A stretch of DNA of 64,000 nucleotides from Clostridia bacterium (GTDB lineage Bacteria; Bacillota; Peptococcia; DRI-13; UBA5745): positions 124,001 through 188,000 of the forward strand of contig JAHDPO010000002.1 in the NCBI GenBank assembly GCA_018434325.1, written 5' to 3'. The translations under genes and the position numbers were made by a program. A model generated the notes under the pieces. That model was not told the DNA's origin and made no database searches. It worked only from the letters and a program-made list of their open reading frames with translations. Below, in pieces: positions 34,801-43,093 of this stretch (positions are counted from its first letter, which is position 1; every line of letters begins with the position of its first letter).

Positions 34801-35144
34801 GCGCGGGGATGCTGACGGGCGTTGCAACAGCGGTAGGAAGCGTCGCCGCCTATACGCTAACCGGAGAGGATTATCAGACTGTGCTGAAAATGGCCGCAGC
34901 CAAATGCGAGGAAATCGGTGCAATCATGGGTATCGTGACCGGTGTGACCGGAGCCATTGACGCCGGCGGCAAGATCAGGGAAGGCGTTTCCGGAAAGCAG
35001 CTGGAAAAACTTTTCGAGGCTAACGAGGGCATTTGGGTCAACAAGCTCACCTTCGGCGACGGATACAGCTATGCGGTGAAGGCGTATTTTAAGAGTGCAC
35101 AAACGCCGCCGCCACCGCCGGAGCCGCCTAAAAAGTCCAAGTGA
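28839..35144 (+). CDS. Giant lipoprotein with two von Willebrand A domains
   Basis: The 2,101-residue product has a signal ending LSLAPGC (Cys24; proline at -2 is not ideal for a lipobox). Two VWA domains follow. The first has the MIDAS start DTSGSM at Asp485, with GGATALYD and FSDGAD. The second has DRSGSMD at Asp680, with GGGTPTKTA and FFTDAG. Around residue 1505, GWGGQHDLAVLAKTLLARLG resembles a transglutaminase-like segment, a weak match. The C-terminal part has glycine-rich hydrophobic stretches near 1990-2055 and ends with a proline tail (TPPPPPEPPKKSK). GAGGAGGA precedes the ATG. VWA domains usually bind protein ligands through a metal ion, so an adhesion or assembly role outside the membrane is plausible. 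I do not recognise the family as a whole. Confidence 0.8.
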   Translation: MSIRYRLLAVFLAVNIILSLAPGCGKNKSGEDNESSGNIPASKLHGIVAEAEDGIGEPGKDFALLKTGPADDWGSMSAPKFNPLGARALYSGAEYLGSDGEDVLFYTLDGYIEKRESRTGERWELSIADPDYSLRWLRWYTREAGGKWYQGTQDHSSFFLPESETVSWWADARQTEEGVDLTVLKINVLPVGTPLILRPGEAAGDSYVFYTLPTNGKLQSAAIILKGAAECGFSLDISSSMQRGGFSYQTNLTRWEETLSLKKAERFILDDLPIAEGELCWKLGWGEKTPPPEEITLQLDAVAEITPVTWGEQPGAIRITGIPVGEAKVYAPEWAEISHREVSIFAQEVAGVTEPDGNMLFAAPAGYYNIRLNPGADGMDQNYLRLIPVNAGEITTVNIPPEVSVGAGALSRLYGDFDQNEGGVELLGNKADGDTATATFILNDPQERDLFPQKEDIKISEDGAAAVVTDLQREPAGSDVVLVLDTSGSMGENMKPCVEAAKRFVESLPENTKIRLVQFAQKITEHKAADKAGVIAALDTVKEGGATALYDATARALSLLKDKKRGYAVVFSDGADSREPGVDGEGSAMDKEQLLAEIRESGVTVLTIGFGAGHDPATLIAMSAVSKGGGYFAAANKEALAGAFATVAGKFGNQFTVTYQRPIIPKDQDGTVAVVSMLIDRSGSMDADPIEEEGVGWRIERIREMFHGFVLKLPDDTLMQLGSFAAPMGGAEPRFDQLITDQKASILQALGSLETGGGTPTKTALEMAYYNLAPVPSQKRALVFFTDAGLYDPENPDELNEILSLYRASGIRVLFAGLNDDTGAEMEGIFKTAAQKAGGDYILTSDIGKITQKLDELLSKLQTPSLKQGVDFTLGVDCEVPGGGRVQFYTSKGLAEFTTKTGAGKRIDPQIIACKTGEPYAVYNRDAAKLLYGGDQPVAQSNVLLRLPFANATEGNRFAKLTVTEAYLLNMFKGIPAPAGKRYLALNTTLEFAKSDPQAAQVGYSVPNIFNHFYLSANEGRMAPPSEATWLAEKPFAIPGESDVTVFEKEPRSGMLIFLTDLDDGENLTQLSLHLYDTENGHIQLPLAGVLPDRMLKIDALPTETPVRMSDTFTLSVTGTARQTALEGVELQRANAEFAAEDARRNASFLVVEAKFDSKVQALLAIDPTERFLYQLETDQGVLMTPMSGIVHRLPLGFTGETMLAPGSCSRVRMPFVLPDELLGMKGSVYADLATGSQQWVIKAGQPCVTGGDGKRFSHEYFDLTVNALCLDAHSGAAVLDFTIHDKKDGEGTGGLESVLQLERGEPSQESAAQQMVAGRSGLGSFAGGNEDIVTASFGGTNRLVFGAIQEDGTWGAFDGQSRRGILVFEISGEDPSEWTLTSPLLPDLRLPVSPAAYPHLALLAEKPEIERNSDFEKALEEAVAGAVAAYEATRPAPRDRVVTGLSDEEIMGKQVPSPALTLYGSQRVKAVESYEDFRSLMNSLGWVPAGGEPQILYRYAPEAVITQGWGGQHDLAVLAKTLLARLGYRPEYRTVTLTAAGQENLCRIGGVEEAPKTLTGIFYTDEAGAQKLFLPVLNADLSELHGLAYLSTEEAPVDIQPSRGRLTIQLYGKLSGNAADIASANAGLWDALGASLSGEEGEGGIYETVTLLERELSLPDLSLDALDISYLSKPKADGGALLLPILDTRQGLIYDPNSWIDSSYYTFERLNIIVEDGESRATHTTMLPEGQKLSEITHTLAWGVPELTEAGAKAIEEMAKAEAGAAKEPANYSVSRWLGHATINRLIRGLTAASREIANTLGLTVGRSNQSIALLVTTKSDGKTAETTVDLLNHRNQLHSEDENAIHAYNLMYGYFASDMEAAALPGGEGVGYTKVWQALPQGAKIIQLAIEEPSSLEAVKEQYPKESFPPLLWERMSGEDGSDPPQTLYLVPDQPAQIDGKPRWAWLEIDMVSYDVISVFETGERAGMGEYLIGCLPGNGNYGEVGAGMLTGVATAVGSVAAYTLTGEDYQTVLKMAAAKCEEIGAIMGIVTGVTGAIDAGGKIREGVSGKQLEKLFEANEGIWVNKLTFGDGYSYAVKAYFKSAQTPPPPPEPPKKSK

Positions 35145-35231
35145 GACTGCGACTAAGGCTTCCGTCGCCTGCGGCGTCGCAAGCCAAGTCTTCGACGAAC
35201 CCATGGGTTCTCATCCCACTCCTTGTCTGCA

Positions 35232-35276
35232 ACCAAAAAAACACAGATACCGTTTGACCGGCATCTGTGTTTTTTG
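35232..35276. terminator. Terminator downstream of tRNA-Ser
   Basis: AAAACACAGAT and ATCTGTGTTTT pair around a loop of about 13 bases, with A runs before and T runs after, so it can work on both strands. It lies between the tRNA gene and the end of the giant VWA gene. Confidence 0.8.
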
Positions 35277-35279
35277 CTA

Positions 35280-35365
35280 CGGAGAGAGTGGGATTCGAAC
35301 CCACGGCCCCTTGCGGAGTCACTGGTTTTCAAGACCAGCTCCTTAAACCACTCGGACATCTCTCC
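35280..35365 (-). tRNA. tRNA-Ser (anticodon UGA)
   Basis: The minus strand folds as a class II tRNA: acceptor GGAGAGA with TCTCTCC, anticodon stem CTGGT/ACCAG with loop CTTGAAA (anticodon TGA), a long variable arm (CTCCGCAAGGGG region) and a T arm GTGGGTTCGAATCCCAC. The discriminator base is G, as usual for serine tRNAs. CCA is not encoded. Confidence 0.97.
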
Positions 35366-35731
35366 AATGAAATCACTTAAAAATTATATCCTCTCAACCT
35401 TTATAAATCAAGGCTTTATTTTCTTCGTTACGGGGTGTGTTACGATGCTTCGTTGCGGGAGCGCTCCCAAATGAGCAAAATTGCAAGTTTAAAGTGTGGG
35501 GTTCTTTCGGGATAGTGAACATCTGCTTGAAGAGGCACTAAATACAGCCAAATGAAGCGGATAAGCAGCCGATAATTCAATCGATGGGTTTTCGGACACT
35601 TTAAACTTGCAATTTTGCGCAAAAGGGGTGCGGAGGCTGAAGCTTGATTGAATTTTTCAGTGCTCTGTGCAAAAGCTGAAGTTTTGCATAGTCACTGCCC
35701 ATTCCCTCCGTTCCAAACTCTTTCATCAAAT
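35366..35731. other. Intergenic region with MITE-like element
   Basis: This 366-bp stretch between tRNA-Ser and the cupin regulator holds no gene. Its main content is the inverted-repeat element at 35471-35624. Confidence 0.6.
35471..35624 (-). repeat. MITE-like element, copy 2
   Basis: About 154 bp bounded by inverted ends: GAGCAAAATTGCAAGTTTAA followed by AGTGT at the left, and ACACTTTAAACTTGCAATTT followed by TGCGC at the right (about 20 perfectly complementary bases). It is the reverse of the copy at 16734-16875. Internal open frames are short and unsupported. Confidence 0.65.
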
Positions 35732-36322
35732 TTATTCCAGAAGGTTTTTGTACTGCTGCACAATGATGAAGACAGTATCATTCTTTCCTACATTATAGTA
35801 AGTATGCTCCACATCGGCGAAGAAGGAGAAGGCCTGGCCGGCTTTAACGAGGTCGGTTGAGTCGCCGTGTTTAATGACCAGCTCGCCGGAAAAAACGACA
35901 ATGAATTCCTGGGTGCCCGGCTGGTGCTTTGTGCCCTCGTAAAATCCTGACGGCTTATAAGTCACAAATAGAATCTCGAAATTTCTTTCCGGATTAAAAG
36001 TAAAGAAAGGAATTACCTCGCAGAGCCCGTCGGCTGTAACCAGAGGCATAACGTCCTCTTTACTGATGACACGCGCCTCAGAATGTGTGTTAGAAATCAG
36101 TGACGAAAAAGAGACTCTCATGCCATTGGCGATTTTCCATATAGTCGATAGAGTCGGATTGGCAGTGCCCTTCTCAATTTGGCTTAAAATACTTTTGCTG
36201 ACGCCGGTAATTTCCGAAAATTGATCTAAGGTTATCTGACGAAGGTTGCGCAGCCGTTTGACGTTTTCGCCTAAAGACTTATTAATAACTTCCCCTTCAT
36301 CTTTCCAAGCTTCTTTACCCAT
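35732..36322 (-). CDS. XRE-family regulator with cupin domain
   Basis: The 196-residue product has an N-terminal helix-turn-helix (about residues 15-70, with SILSQIEKGTANPTLSTI) and a C-terminal cupin (about 110-190, with GTKHQPGTQEFIVVFSGELV and HTYYN). Such regulators sense a small ligand in the cupin barrel and often control adjacent catabolic genes. It is divergent from the lactate dehydrogenase operon. GAGGAGGA precedes the ATG. Confidence 0.88.
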   Translation of the reverse strand: MGKEAWKDEGEVINKSLGENVKRLRNLRQITLDQFSEITGVSKSILSQIEKGTANPTLSTIWKIANGMRVSFSSLISNTHSEARVISKEDVMPLVTADGLCEVIPFFTFNPERNFEILFVTYKPSGFYEGTKHQPGTQEFIVVFSGELVIKHGDSTDLVKAGQAFSFFADVEHTYYNVGKNDTVFIIVQQYKNLLE

Positions 36323-36428
36323 TCATAATCCTCCTCGAATGTCCTGGCACAATAATAATAACATAAAAGAGCCGTTAATGGCGAATCTGTTTTATTAAGC
36401 AAACTTTTAGCGAAGTTCAGAAATGCTA

Positions 36429-36459
36429 TTGTGCTAAAAAGCTTATAATGTTATTATAA
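36429..36459 (+). promoter_or_regulatory. lct operon promoter overlapped by a perfect inverted repeat
   Basis: TTGTGC (36429-36434) and TATTAT (36452-36457) are 17 bases apart. TTATAAT-N3-ATTATAA (36443-36459) covers the -10 region and is a likely repressor site, plausibly for the divergent XRE-cupin protein. The elements are visible; the regulator assignment is inference. Confidence 0.5.
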
Positions 36460-36528
36460 AAAAGACTTGTTCGATATAAAGTATTTTTGTTATTGTTAAA
36501 AATACAAAACTAAAGGAGGAAATAAAGC

Positions 36529-36606
36529 TTGCGGCGAGGAAGGCCGGAAAGAGAAAGGGCCGGAAAGCAGCTGGAAGAAGACAATACGAAGGAGATAATG
36601 CAATGA
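36529..36606 (+). CDS. Possible 25-residue leader peptide overlapping etfB
   Basis: A TTG codon 9 bases after the strong site AAAGGAGGA opens a frame of 25 codons (MRRGRPERERAGKQL...) whose TGA overlaps the etfB start as ATGA. The etfB gene also has its own AAGGAG. The peptide is highly charged. It may couple translation or be a chance frame. Confidence 0.3.
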   Translation: MRRGRPERERAGKQLEEDNTKEIMQ

Positions 36607-37403
36607 GGATAGTCGTGCTTGTGAAGCAAGTTCCGGACATGGAACGGGTGAAATTCGACTGCGAGGCCGGGCGGGTTGACAGAAGCTCGGCAGGAACAGA
36701 AATTAATCCCTTTGATCTGAATGCCCTGGAGGCTGCCGTTAGTATTCAGGAGCAGCTGGGCGGAAAAATCATTACGCTTTCCATGGGGCCTGCCGCTGCG
36801 GAAGATGCTTTGAAGGATACCATCGCCAGGGGCGCCGATGAGAGCGTGTTATTGAGCGACAGAAGATTTGGCGGCGCCGATGTTAAAGCCACAGCGAAAA
36901 CCATAGCGGCCGCCATTAAAAAACTGGGTGGCGCCGATCTGATTTTTGCCGGCATCCAGACCGTGGACGGTGACACAGGACAGGTTGGGCCGGAAACCGC
37001 CGGCTATTTGGATATACCTCATATCAGTAATGTCGACTTTATTTCCGCGTATTCCGAAACAGATATCACGGTGGTCAGCAACGTGATGGAAGGCTCCTAT
37101 GTGAAGAAAAGCAGTTACCCTGTTTTAATCACGGTAACGAAGGATATCAATCAGCCCAGGCTGCCGTCGATGAAGAGGAAGCTCAGCGCCAGAAAGGCTC
37201 ATATTCCCGTATGGGGCTATGAAGAGCTGCAGGATTATATCCGGGAGGACGAAATCGGCCTTCAGGGCTCTGCCACAAAGGTTAAGCGAATCGAAGTTCC
37301 CCCAGCCGTTACGAGAAAGGGACAGGTTTGGAGAGAGAATGTTGAGGAAGCGATAGACGGTTTAGTTGAAGTCCTCAAAAAGGCTAAGGTCTTGGAGGTA
37401 TGA
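36603..37403 (+). CDS. lctB: Electron transfer flavoprotein beta subunit (LctB-like)
   Basis: The 266-residue product matches EtfB: start MRIVVLVKQVPD, NPFDLNALEAAV, and the signature region GPETAGYLDIPHISNV with VLITVTKDINQPRLPSMK. In Acetobacterium, LctBC together with LctD forms a flavin-based electron-confurcating lactate dehydrogenase that drives NAD+ reduction by lactate using reduced ferredoxin. The gene order etfB-etfA-FAD oxidase is the same here. AAGGAG precedes the ATG. Confidence 0.93.
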   Translation: MRIVVLVKQVPDMERVKFDCEAGRVDRSSAGTEINPFDLNALEAAVSIQEQLGGKIITLSMGPAAAEDALKDTIARGADESVLLSDRRFGGADVKATAKTIAAAIKKLGGADLIFAGIQTVDGDTGQVGPETAGYLDIPHISNVDFISAYSETDITVVSNVMEGSYVKKSSYPVLITVTKDINQPRLPSMKRKLSARKAHIPVWGYEELQDYIREDEIGLQGSATKVKRIEVPPAVTRKGQVWRENVEEAIDGLVEVLKKAKVLEV

Positions 37404-37412
37404 ATTAGAGAT

Positions 37413-38405
37413 ATGAAAATGACGGAAAAAGATTGTAAAGGAATTCTGGTATTTGCGGAGCAGAAAAAAGAGAGAATTCATCGGGTCAGCTATGAGCTGC
37501 TGGGCAAAGGAAAAGAATTGGCAGCCCAGCTTGATTGCCCTCTATGCAGCGTTGTACTGGGGCCGCCGGATATGGATGTGGCGGAGTTAATTTACAGGGG
37601 TGCGGACATTGTTTATCACATTACAGATCCTATGGCCTTTGCAGCCCCCGATGAGGTTTTATATGAGCAAAACCTTGTTCGATTAATCCGGGACGTCAAG
37701 CCGGAGATCTGTTTATTTGGAGCAACCAATTTCGGCAGGAGCTTAGCTCCCCGAGTAGCCGCCAAGCTGGGCGCCGGCTTGACTGCCGACTGCACGCATT
37801 TAGCCATTGATCAAGGACAATTGGTGCAAATTCGCCCGGCCTTTAGCGAGAATATTTTAGCTCATATTCAGTCGACCGCCTATCCGCAAATGGCCACTGT
37901 GCGATATAAGGAATTCAACGAAGCCCCCAGAGATACCAATAGAAAAGGGCAAATCAAGGCCATGGAGGCCTATGTCAGCGACAACAGCCCGGTAAAGATT
38001 TTGGAGGAAATAGTTAAAGAAGATTTCGACATTGCCGATGCCAATGTTGTGGTAGCGGCAGGGGCCGGTGTAAAAGCGAAAGAAGACCTGAAAATGCTTC
38101 AGGAGCTGGCGGAACTGTTGGGCGGCAAGCTGGGCGCTTCGAGAGCCGCAGTGGAGGCGGGCCTGATTGCCAAAGACCATCAGGTTGGCTACAGCGGTAA
38201 CCGGGTAAAGCCCAGTATCTATATTGCCTGCGGAATTTCAGGGGCGCCTCAGCACATAGCCGGGATGAAGGAATCAGGCATAATTATTGCTATTAACAGC
38301 GATCCTTCGGCTCCGATTCTGAATATTGCGGATTATGCCATTGTGGGCAACCTTTATGAAATTATCCCAAAAATGATCAGAAAATTAAAAAATATGAAAA
38401 GTTAG
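37413..38405 (+). CDS. lctC: Electron transfer flavoprotein alpha subunit (LctC-like)
   Basis: The 330-residue product has the EtfA C-terminal FAD domain with GASRAAVEAG, QVGYSGNRVKPSIYIACGIS and AINSDPSAPILNIADYAIVG. No N-terminal ferredoxin domain is present, unlike some bifurcating LctC proteins. It follows etfB by 9 bp and precedes the oxidase gene by 8 bp, so the three are an operon. Confidence 0.93.
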   Translation: MKMTEKDCKGILVFAEQKKERIHRVSYELLGKGKELAAQLDCPLCSVVLGPPDMDVAELIYRGADIVYHITDPMAFAAPDEVLYEQNLVRLIRDVKPEICLFGATNFGRSLAPRVAAKLGAGLTADCTHLAIDQGQLVQIRPAFSENILAHIQSTAYPQMATVRYKEFNEAPRDTNRKGQIKAMEAYVSDNSPVKILEEIVKEDFDIADANVVVAAGAGVKAKEDLKMLQELAELLGGKLGASRAAVEAGLIAKDHQVGYSGNRVKPSIYIACGISGAPQHIAGMKESGIIIAINSDPSAPILNIADYAIVGNLYEIIPKMIRKLKNMKS

Positions 38406-38413
38406 GTGTGAAG

Positions 38414-39790
38414 ATGAAAGAAAATATTAAAGCAAAGCTAACAGAAATTGTTGGGCAGGACTGGGTGGTCAGTAATCCGGAGATTATCAAAACCCTTTGC
38501 AGCGATGAGGCTGAGATAAAAATAACGCCTTGCTATGATTGCATAGCGGCAAAGCCGGCCACTGCTGCGGAAGTAGCGGCAATCGTCAAGCTGGCCAATG
38601 AGGAAGGTATTGCCGTGATTGCCCGGGGCGGCGCTACCGGACTTGTCAACGCCGTGGTACCTATCCAGCCCACAATCATCATTTCCATGGAGCGCTTCAA
38701 AAAGATTATCGAGGTGGATGAATCGAATTTGACGGTAGAATGTGAAGCCGGCGTTACGCTGCTCGATTTGGTGGAGTACTTTAACAGCCATCCCACCCTT
38801 TATTTCGCAGCCCACCCGGGGGATGAGGGGGCACAGGTCGGCGGAATGATCGCCACCAATGCCGGCGGCGTCCGAACCATCAAATACGGAGTAGTCCGGG
38901 ATCAGGTTAAGAGTATGGAGGTAGTTTTGCCTACCGGAGAAATCATCAATATGGGCGGTAAGTTTATCAAGGATAACTGCGGCTACGATTTAAAGGATCT
39001 GATCATCGGCAGCGAAGGAACCTTAGGCATTATTACCAAAGCGGTTCTTGCTTTGCAGCCGAAAGAAAAGTATACCGGCAGCGTGCTTATCGCTTTTAAT
39101 ACCACGGCGGATGCCGTCGCCTGTGTGCCGGATATTCTGAAGCGGGGGATTAAGCCCTTGGCTGTTGAATACGTCGAGCGCATACAAGCCACCAATGCCG
39201 CCACTGATATTGGGCAGGTCTGGCCCGTTAGCAAAGGCAGCGACGACCTGTATCTGATTATTGCTTCAAATTCGGAAGACGAATTTTACGAGATCTGCGA
39301 GACTATTGTAGAGATCTGTGATGCTCATAATGCCGTAGAGACCTTGATCTGCGAAACGGCGAAGGAGCAGCGGAATATCTTGGAAATCCGCAGCCACGTC
39401 TATCCCAGCATGCTTAAAAAGCTGGTGGATTGTTTGGATATGGCGGTTCCTCCGGATAAGATTCCTGCTTATATGGAGCAAATTCGTGCCCTTTCCCAAA
39501 AATATGGCGTGGAAATTCAAACCTGCGCTCACATTGGCGACGGCAACATGCATAATAACATTATGACTCCCGACGGCCAAAGACCAGACTGCTACGAGGA
39601 TCTGTTGGATGAAATTATTCAGCTGTGTATGAGTTGCAACGGAACGCTTACCGGTGAGCATGGAGTTGGCAAGCTCCGCAACCGGCATATGAAGCTGCAA
39701 TTTACGGAAAAAGAATTAGAGCTGATGCGGGCTATTAAGAAGATTTTTGATCCAAACAACATTCTAAACCCCGGCACAGCAATTTGTTAA
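38414..39790 (+). CDS. lctD: FAD-linked lactate dehydrogenase (LctD/GlcD family)
   Basis: This oxidase of 458 residues has the PCMH-type FAD site (VIARGGATGLVNAVVP, HPGDEGAQVGGMIATNAGG, IGSEGTLGIIT) and a C-terminal oxidase domain with HIGDGNMHNNI and GEHGVGKLRN. With EtfAB it most likely oxidises D-lactate to pyruvate. Glycolate or 2-hydroxyglutarate are alternatives. I start at ATG 38414 with AGGTG upstream; a GTG at 38408 is part of that site. Confidence 0.9.
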   Translation: MKENIKAKLTEIVGQDWVVSNPEIIKTLCSDEAEIKITPCYDCIAAKPATAAEVAAIVKLANEEGIAVIARGGATGLVNAVVPIQPTIIISMERFKKIIEVDESNLTVECEAGVTLLDLVEYFNSHPTLYFAAHPGDEGAQVGGMIATNAGGVRTIKYGVVRDQVKSMEVVLPTGEIINMGGKFIKDNCGYDLKDLIIGSEGTLGIITKAVLALQPKEKYTGSVLIAFNTTADAVACVPDILKRGIKPLAVEYVERIQATNAATDIGQVWPVSKGSDDLYLIIASNSEDEFYEICETIVEICDAHNAVETLICETAKEQRNILEIRSHVYPSMLKKLVDCLDMAVPPDKIPAYMEQIRALSQKYGVEIQTCAHIGDGNMHNNIMTPDGQRPDCYEDLLDEIIQLCMSCNGTLTGEHGVGKLRNRHMKLQFTEKELELMRAIKKIFDPNNILNPGTAIC

Positions 39791-39804
39791 TTAAGCAATA
39801 AATA

Positions 39805-39842
39805 AAGTTATGCACAATTTGTGGATAAACTGTGCATAACTT
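39805..39842. repeat. Perfect 12-bp inverted repeat enclosing a consensus DnaA box
   Basis: AAGTTATGCACA (39805-39816) and TGTGCATAACTT (39831-39842) are exact reverse complements. The 14-base loop contains TGTGGATAA (39820-39828), the reverse complement of the DnaA box TTATCCACA. It lies between convergent genes and has no T run right after it; a run of seven T occurs near 39888. Confidence 0.65.
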
Positions 39843-39917
39843 GTGTGAAGTAGCTCCTCACTGGTGTTTTCTGGTGACAAGCTATGTTTTTTTAGTTGGG
39901 TTTTTAATCATTTTCGC

Positions 39918-41222
<1,305 letters not shown>

Positions 41223-41224
41223 TT

Positions 41225-41368
41225 ATGTTTCAGCGGCCCAGGTTTTCAGATCAAACCACATCGCAGGATGCTCCCGGGATGCCGCTAAAAGCCGAAATAA
41301 CGAGAAAGCCGGATATGTACTCCGCCTCTCCAGGCGGTGGGCCTATCCCCCGCCTCGTTGAAACGCCC
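41225..41368 (-). ncRNA. Strongly structured RNA upstream of serS (raiA-motif-like candidate)
   Basis: The minus strand folds into nested helices that I can pair by eye. GTTTCA near the 5' end pairs with TGAAAC at the 3' end, AACGAG with CTCGTT, GGCGG-GGG with CCC-A-CCGCC, CGGA with TCCG, AGCGGC with GCCGCT, CATC with GATG, and GGTTT with AAACC. The density of helices and conserved-looking single-stranded segments (GGAGTACATATCCGGC, TTTGATCTGAAAACC) is like a known class of RNA. From memory it resembles the raiA motif of Bacillota, which I cannot verify here. It could be a separate transcript or part of the serS leader. Confidence 0.6.
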
Positions 41369-41474
41369 AGAGGTAAGATAAATTTCTACAATCGAAATCT
41401 ATCTACTGAGGCGTTATAAGCAATGTATTTACAACGCTCTCACACAATAGCACTATTGTATACCATTTATGCCG

Positions 41475-43058
41475 TCAATTAAAGTTTAAATATGCCGCTT
41501 TATGGACTGCCGGCAATTGTTTCAGTTCTTCCAAAACCTTGTCGCTGACCACATTATCCACATTCAGCACCATCAGGGAGTCGCCCCCCAGTTCCCGGCG
41601 GCCCAGCTGCATGCCGGCGATATTGACATTGTTTTCACCCAGGATCATACCCACAGGGCCGACTACCTTGGGCTGGTCTTTGTGGGGCACCAGCACCAGA
41701 TGGCCGGAAGGACGAATATCCAGCACAAAGGCGTCGATTTCTACGATATGGGCTTCGCCGTTTTGAAAGACGCTGCCGGCCAGGTGATGATTCCATTGCT
41801 TACCCTTTAGGGTAACCACCATCTTGTTGGTATAATCACCGGTTTCGTCACTTTGGGCGTAAGAGACGTTAATCCCTCTTTCTTTGGCAATGACGGGAGC
41901 GTTGACGTAGTTGACGGCGTCGTTGAGGATGGGCCGCAAAAGGCCTTTGAGGAAGGTGCTGGTCATCGGCCGCAAATCCAGAGATTTAAAGTCGCCGATA
42001 AACTTAATGCTGATTTCTTTTATAGGTCCGTCGGCCAGATAGGAGGCCATTTTGCCCAGCTTTTCCGACAGATCCATAAAGGGCTTAGCCTTTTCCATGA
42101 CCTCAGGCTGGATGAAAGGAATGTTGACGGCGTTATGAACGGGTAAGCCATAGAGTACCCGGCGCACCTCTTCCACCACATCCAAAGCCACATTGACCTG
42201 AGCTTCCTCCGTTGAGGCTCCCAGATGAGGTGTGATGACCATTTGGGGCAGATCAAACAAGGGATGCTCCGTTAGGGGCTCTCTGCTCCAAACATCGATG
42301 GCGCCGCCGGCGATGACGCCGTCTTTCACGGCTTCGTATAAATCGTCTTCATTAATGATGCCGCCTCTGGCTACGTTGATGACCCGAGCGGTAGGCTTCA
42401 TCATGGCAAATTGCTTTTTGCCGATCATGTTTCTGGTTTCATCGGTCAGAGGCATATGAACCGTAATGAAGTCAGCCTCGCGATAAATTGTCTCCCGGTC
42501 CACCAGCTCCAGATTGAAACGGGCGGCCCTTTCCTGAGTGATATAGGGGTCAAAGACCAGCACATTCATGCCGAAGGCCTTGCAGCGGACGGCAATTTCC
42601 GAGCCGATCTTGCCAAAGCCCAGGATACCGATGGTTTTGCCTCTCAGCTCGATGCCTGTGTATTTTTTGCGATCCCAGAGATGCTGCCGCAGCGAGTGAT
42701 CCGCCTGAGGCACGTGGCGGGCTAAAGCCAGAATCAGGGCCATGGTGTGCTCGCAGGCGGAAATGGTGTTGCCGTCGGGAGCGTTGATGACGATGATGCC
42801 TTTTTTGGTGGCAGCTTCCACATCAATATTATCCACGCCTACGCCGGCCCGGCCGATGACCTTGAGCTGGCTGGCCGCTTCAATAATGGCCTTAGTGATC
42901 TTTGTCTCGCTGCGCACCACGATAGCCTGGTAATTAGGGGCAATGGCGATAATCTCTTCTTCCGACAGCTTCAGGCGGACATCCACCTGAAAAGCTTCTT
43001 CTTTTTCCAATATAGCGATACCCTTTTCGGAAATCGGGTCGCAAATTAATATGTTCAT
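41475..43058 (-). CDS. serA: D-3-phosphoglycerate dehydrogenase
   Basis: The 527-residue product is the long form of SerA: the NAD site IGILGFGKIGSEIA, catalytic segments NVARGGIINE and TPHLGASTEEAQ, an intervening domain, and a C-terminal ACT domain (VGPVGMILGENNVNIAGMQL) for serine feedback. It catalyses the first step of serine synthesis. I start it at ATG 43058; a longer open frame reaches 43148 but overlaps the upstream gene. It is co-transcribed with the aminotransferase under the T-box. Confidence 0.95.
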   Translation of the reverse strand: MNILICDPISEKGIAILEKEEAFQVDVRLKLSEEEIIAIAPNYQAIVVRSETKITKAIIEAASQLKVIGRAGVGVDNIDVEAATKKGIIVINAPDGNTISACEHTMALILALARHVPQADHSLRQHLWDRKKYTGIELRGKTIGILGFGKIGSEIAVRCKAFGMNVLVFDPYITQERAARFNLELVDRETIYREADFITVHMPLTDETRNMIGKKQFAMMKPTARVINVARGGIINEDDLYEAVKDGVIAGGAIDVWSREPLTEHPLFDLPQMVITPHLGASTEEAQVNVALDVVEEVRRVLYGLPVHNAVNIPFIQPEVMEKAKPFMDLSEKLGKMASYLADGPIKEISIKFIGDFKSLDLRPMTSTFLKGLLRPILNDAVNYVNAPVIAKERGINVSYAQSDETGDYTNKMVVTLKGKQWNHHLAGSVFQNGEAHIVEIDAFVLDIRPSGHLVLVPHKDQPKVVGPVGMILGENNVNIAGMQLGRRELGGDSLMVLNVDNVVSDKVLEELKQLPAVHKAAYLNFN

Positions 43059-43093
43059 GGTAAAAACCCCCTTTTCATTAATCGCTAATATTA

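Noticed and set aside
28839-35144. Giant VWA gene as a phage or secretion toxin protein
   Set aside because: No phage, type VI or immunity genes are near it; the lipoprotein signal and VWA domains fit a surface protein better.
39820-39828. DnaA box as a sign of a replication origin
   Set aside because: Only one box, no AT-rich unwinding region and no dnaA, dnaN or rep gene nearby.
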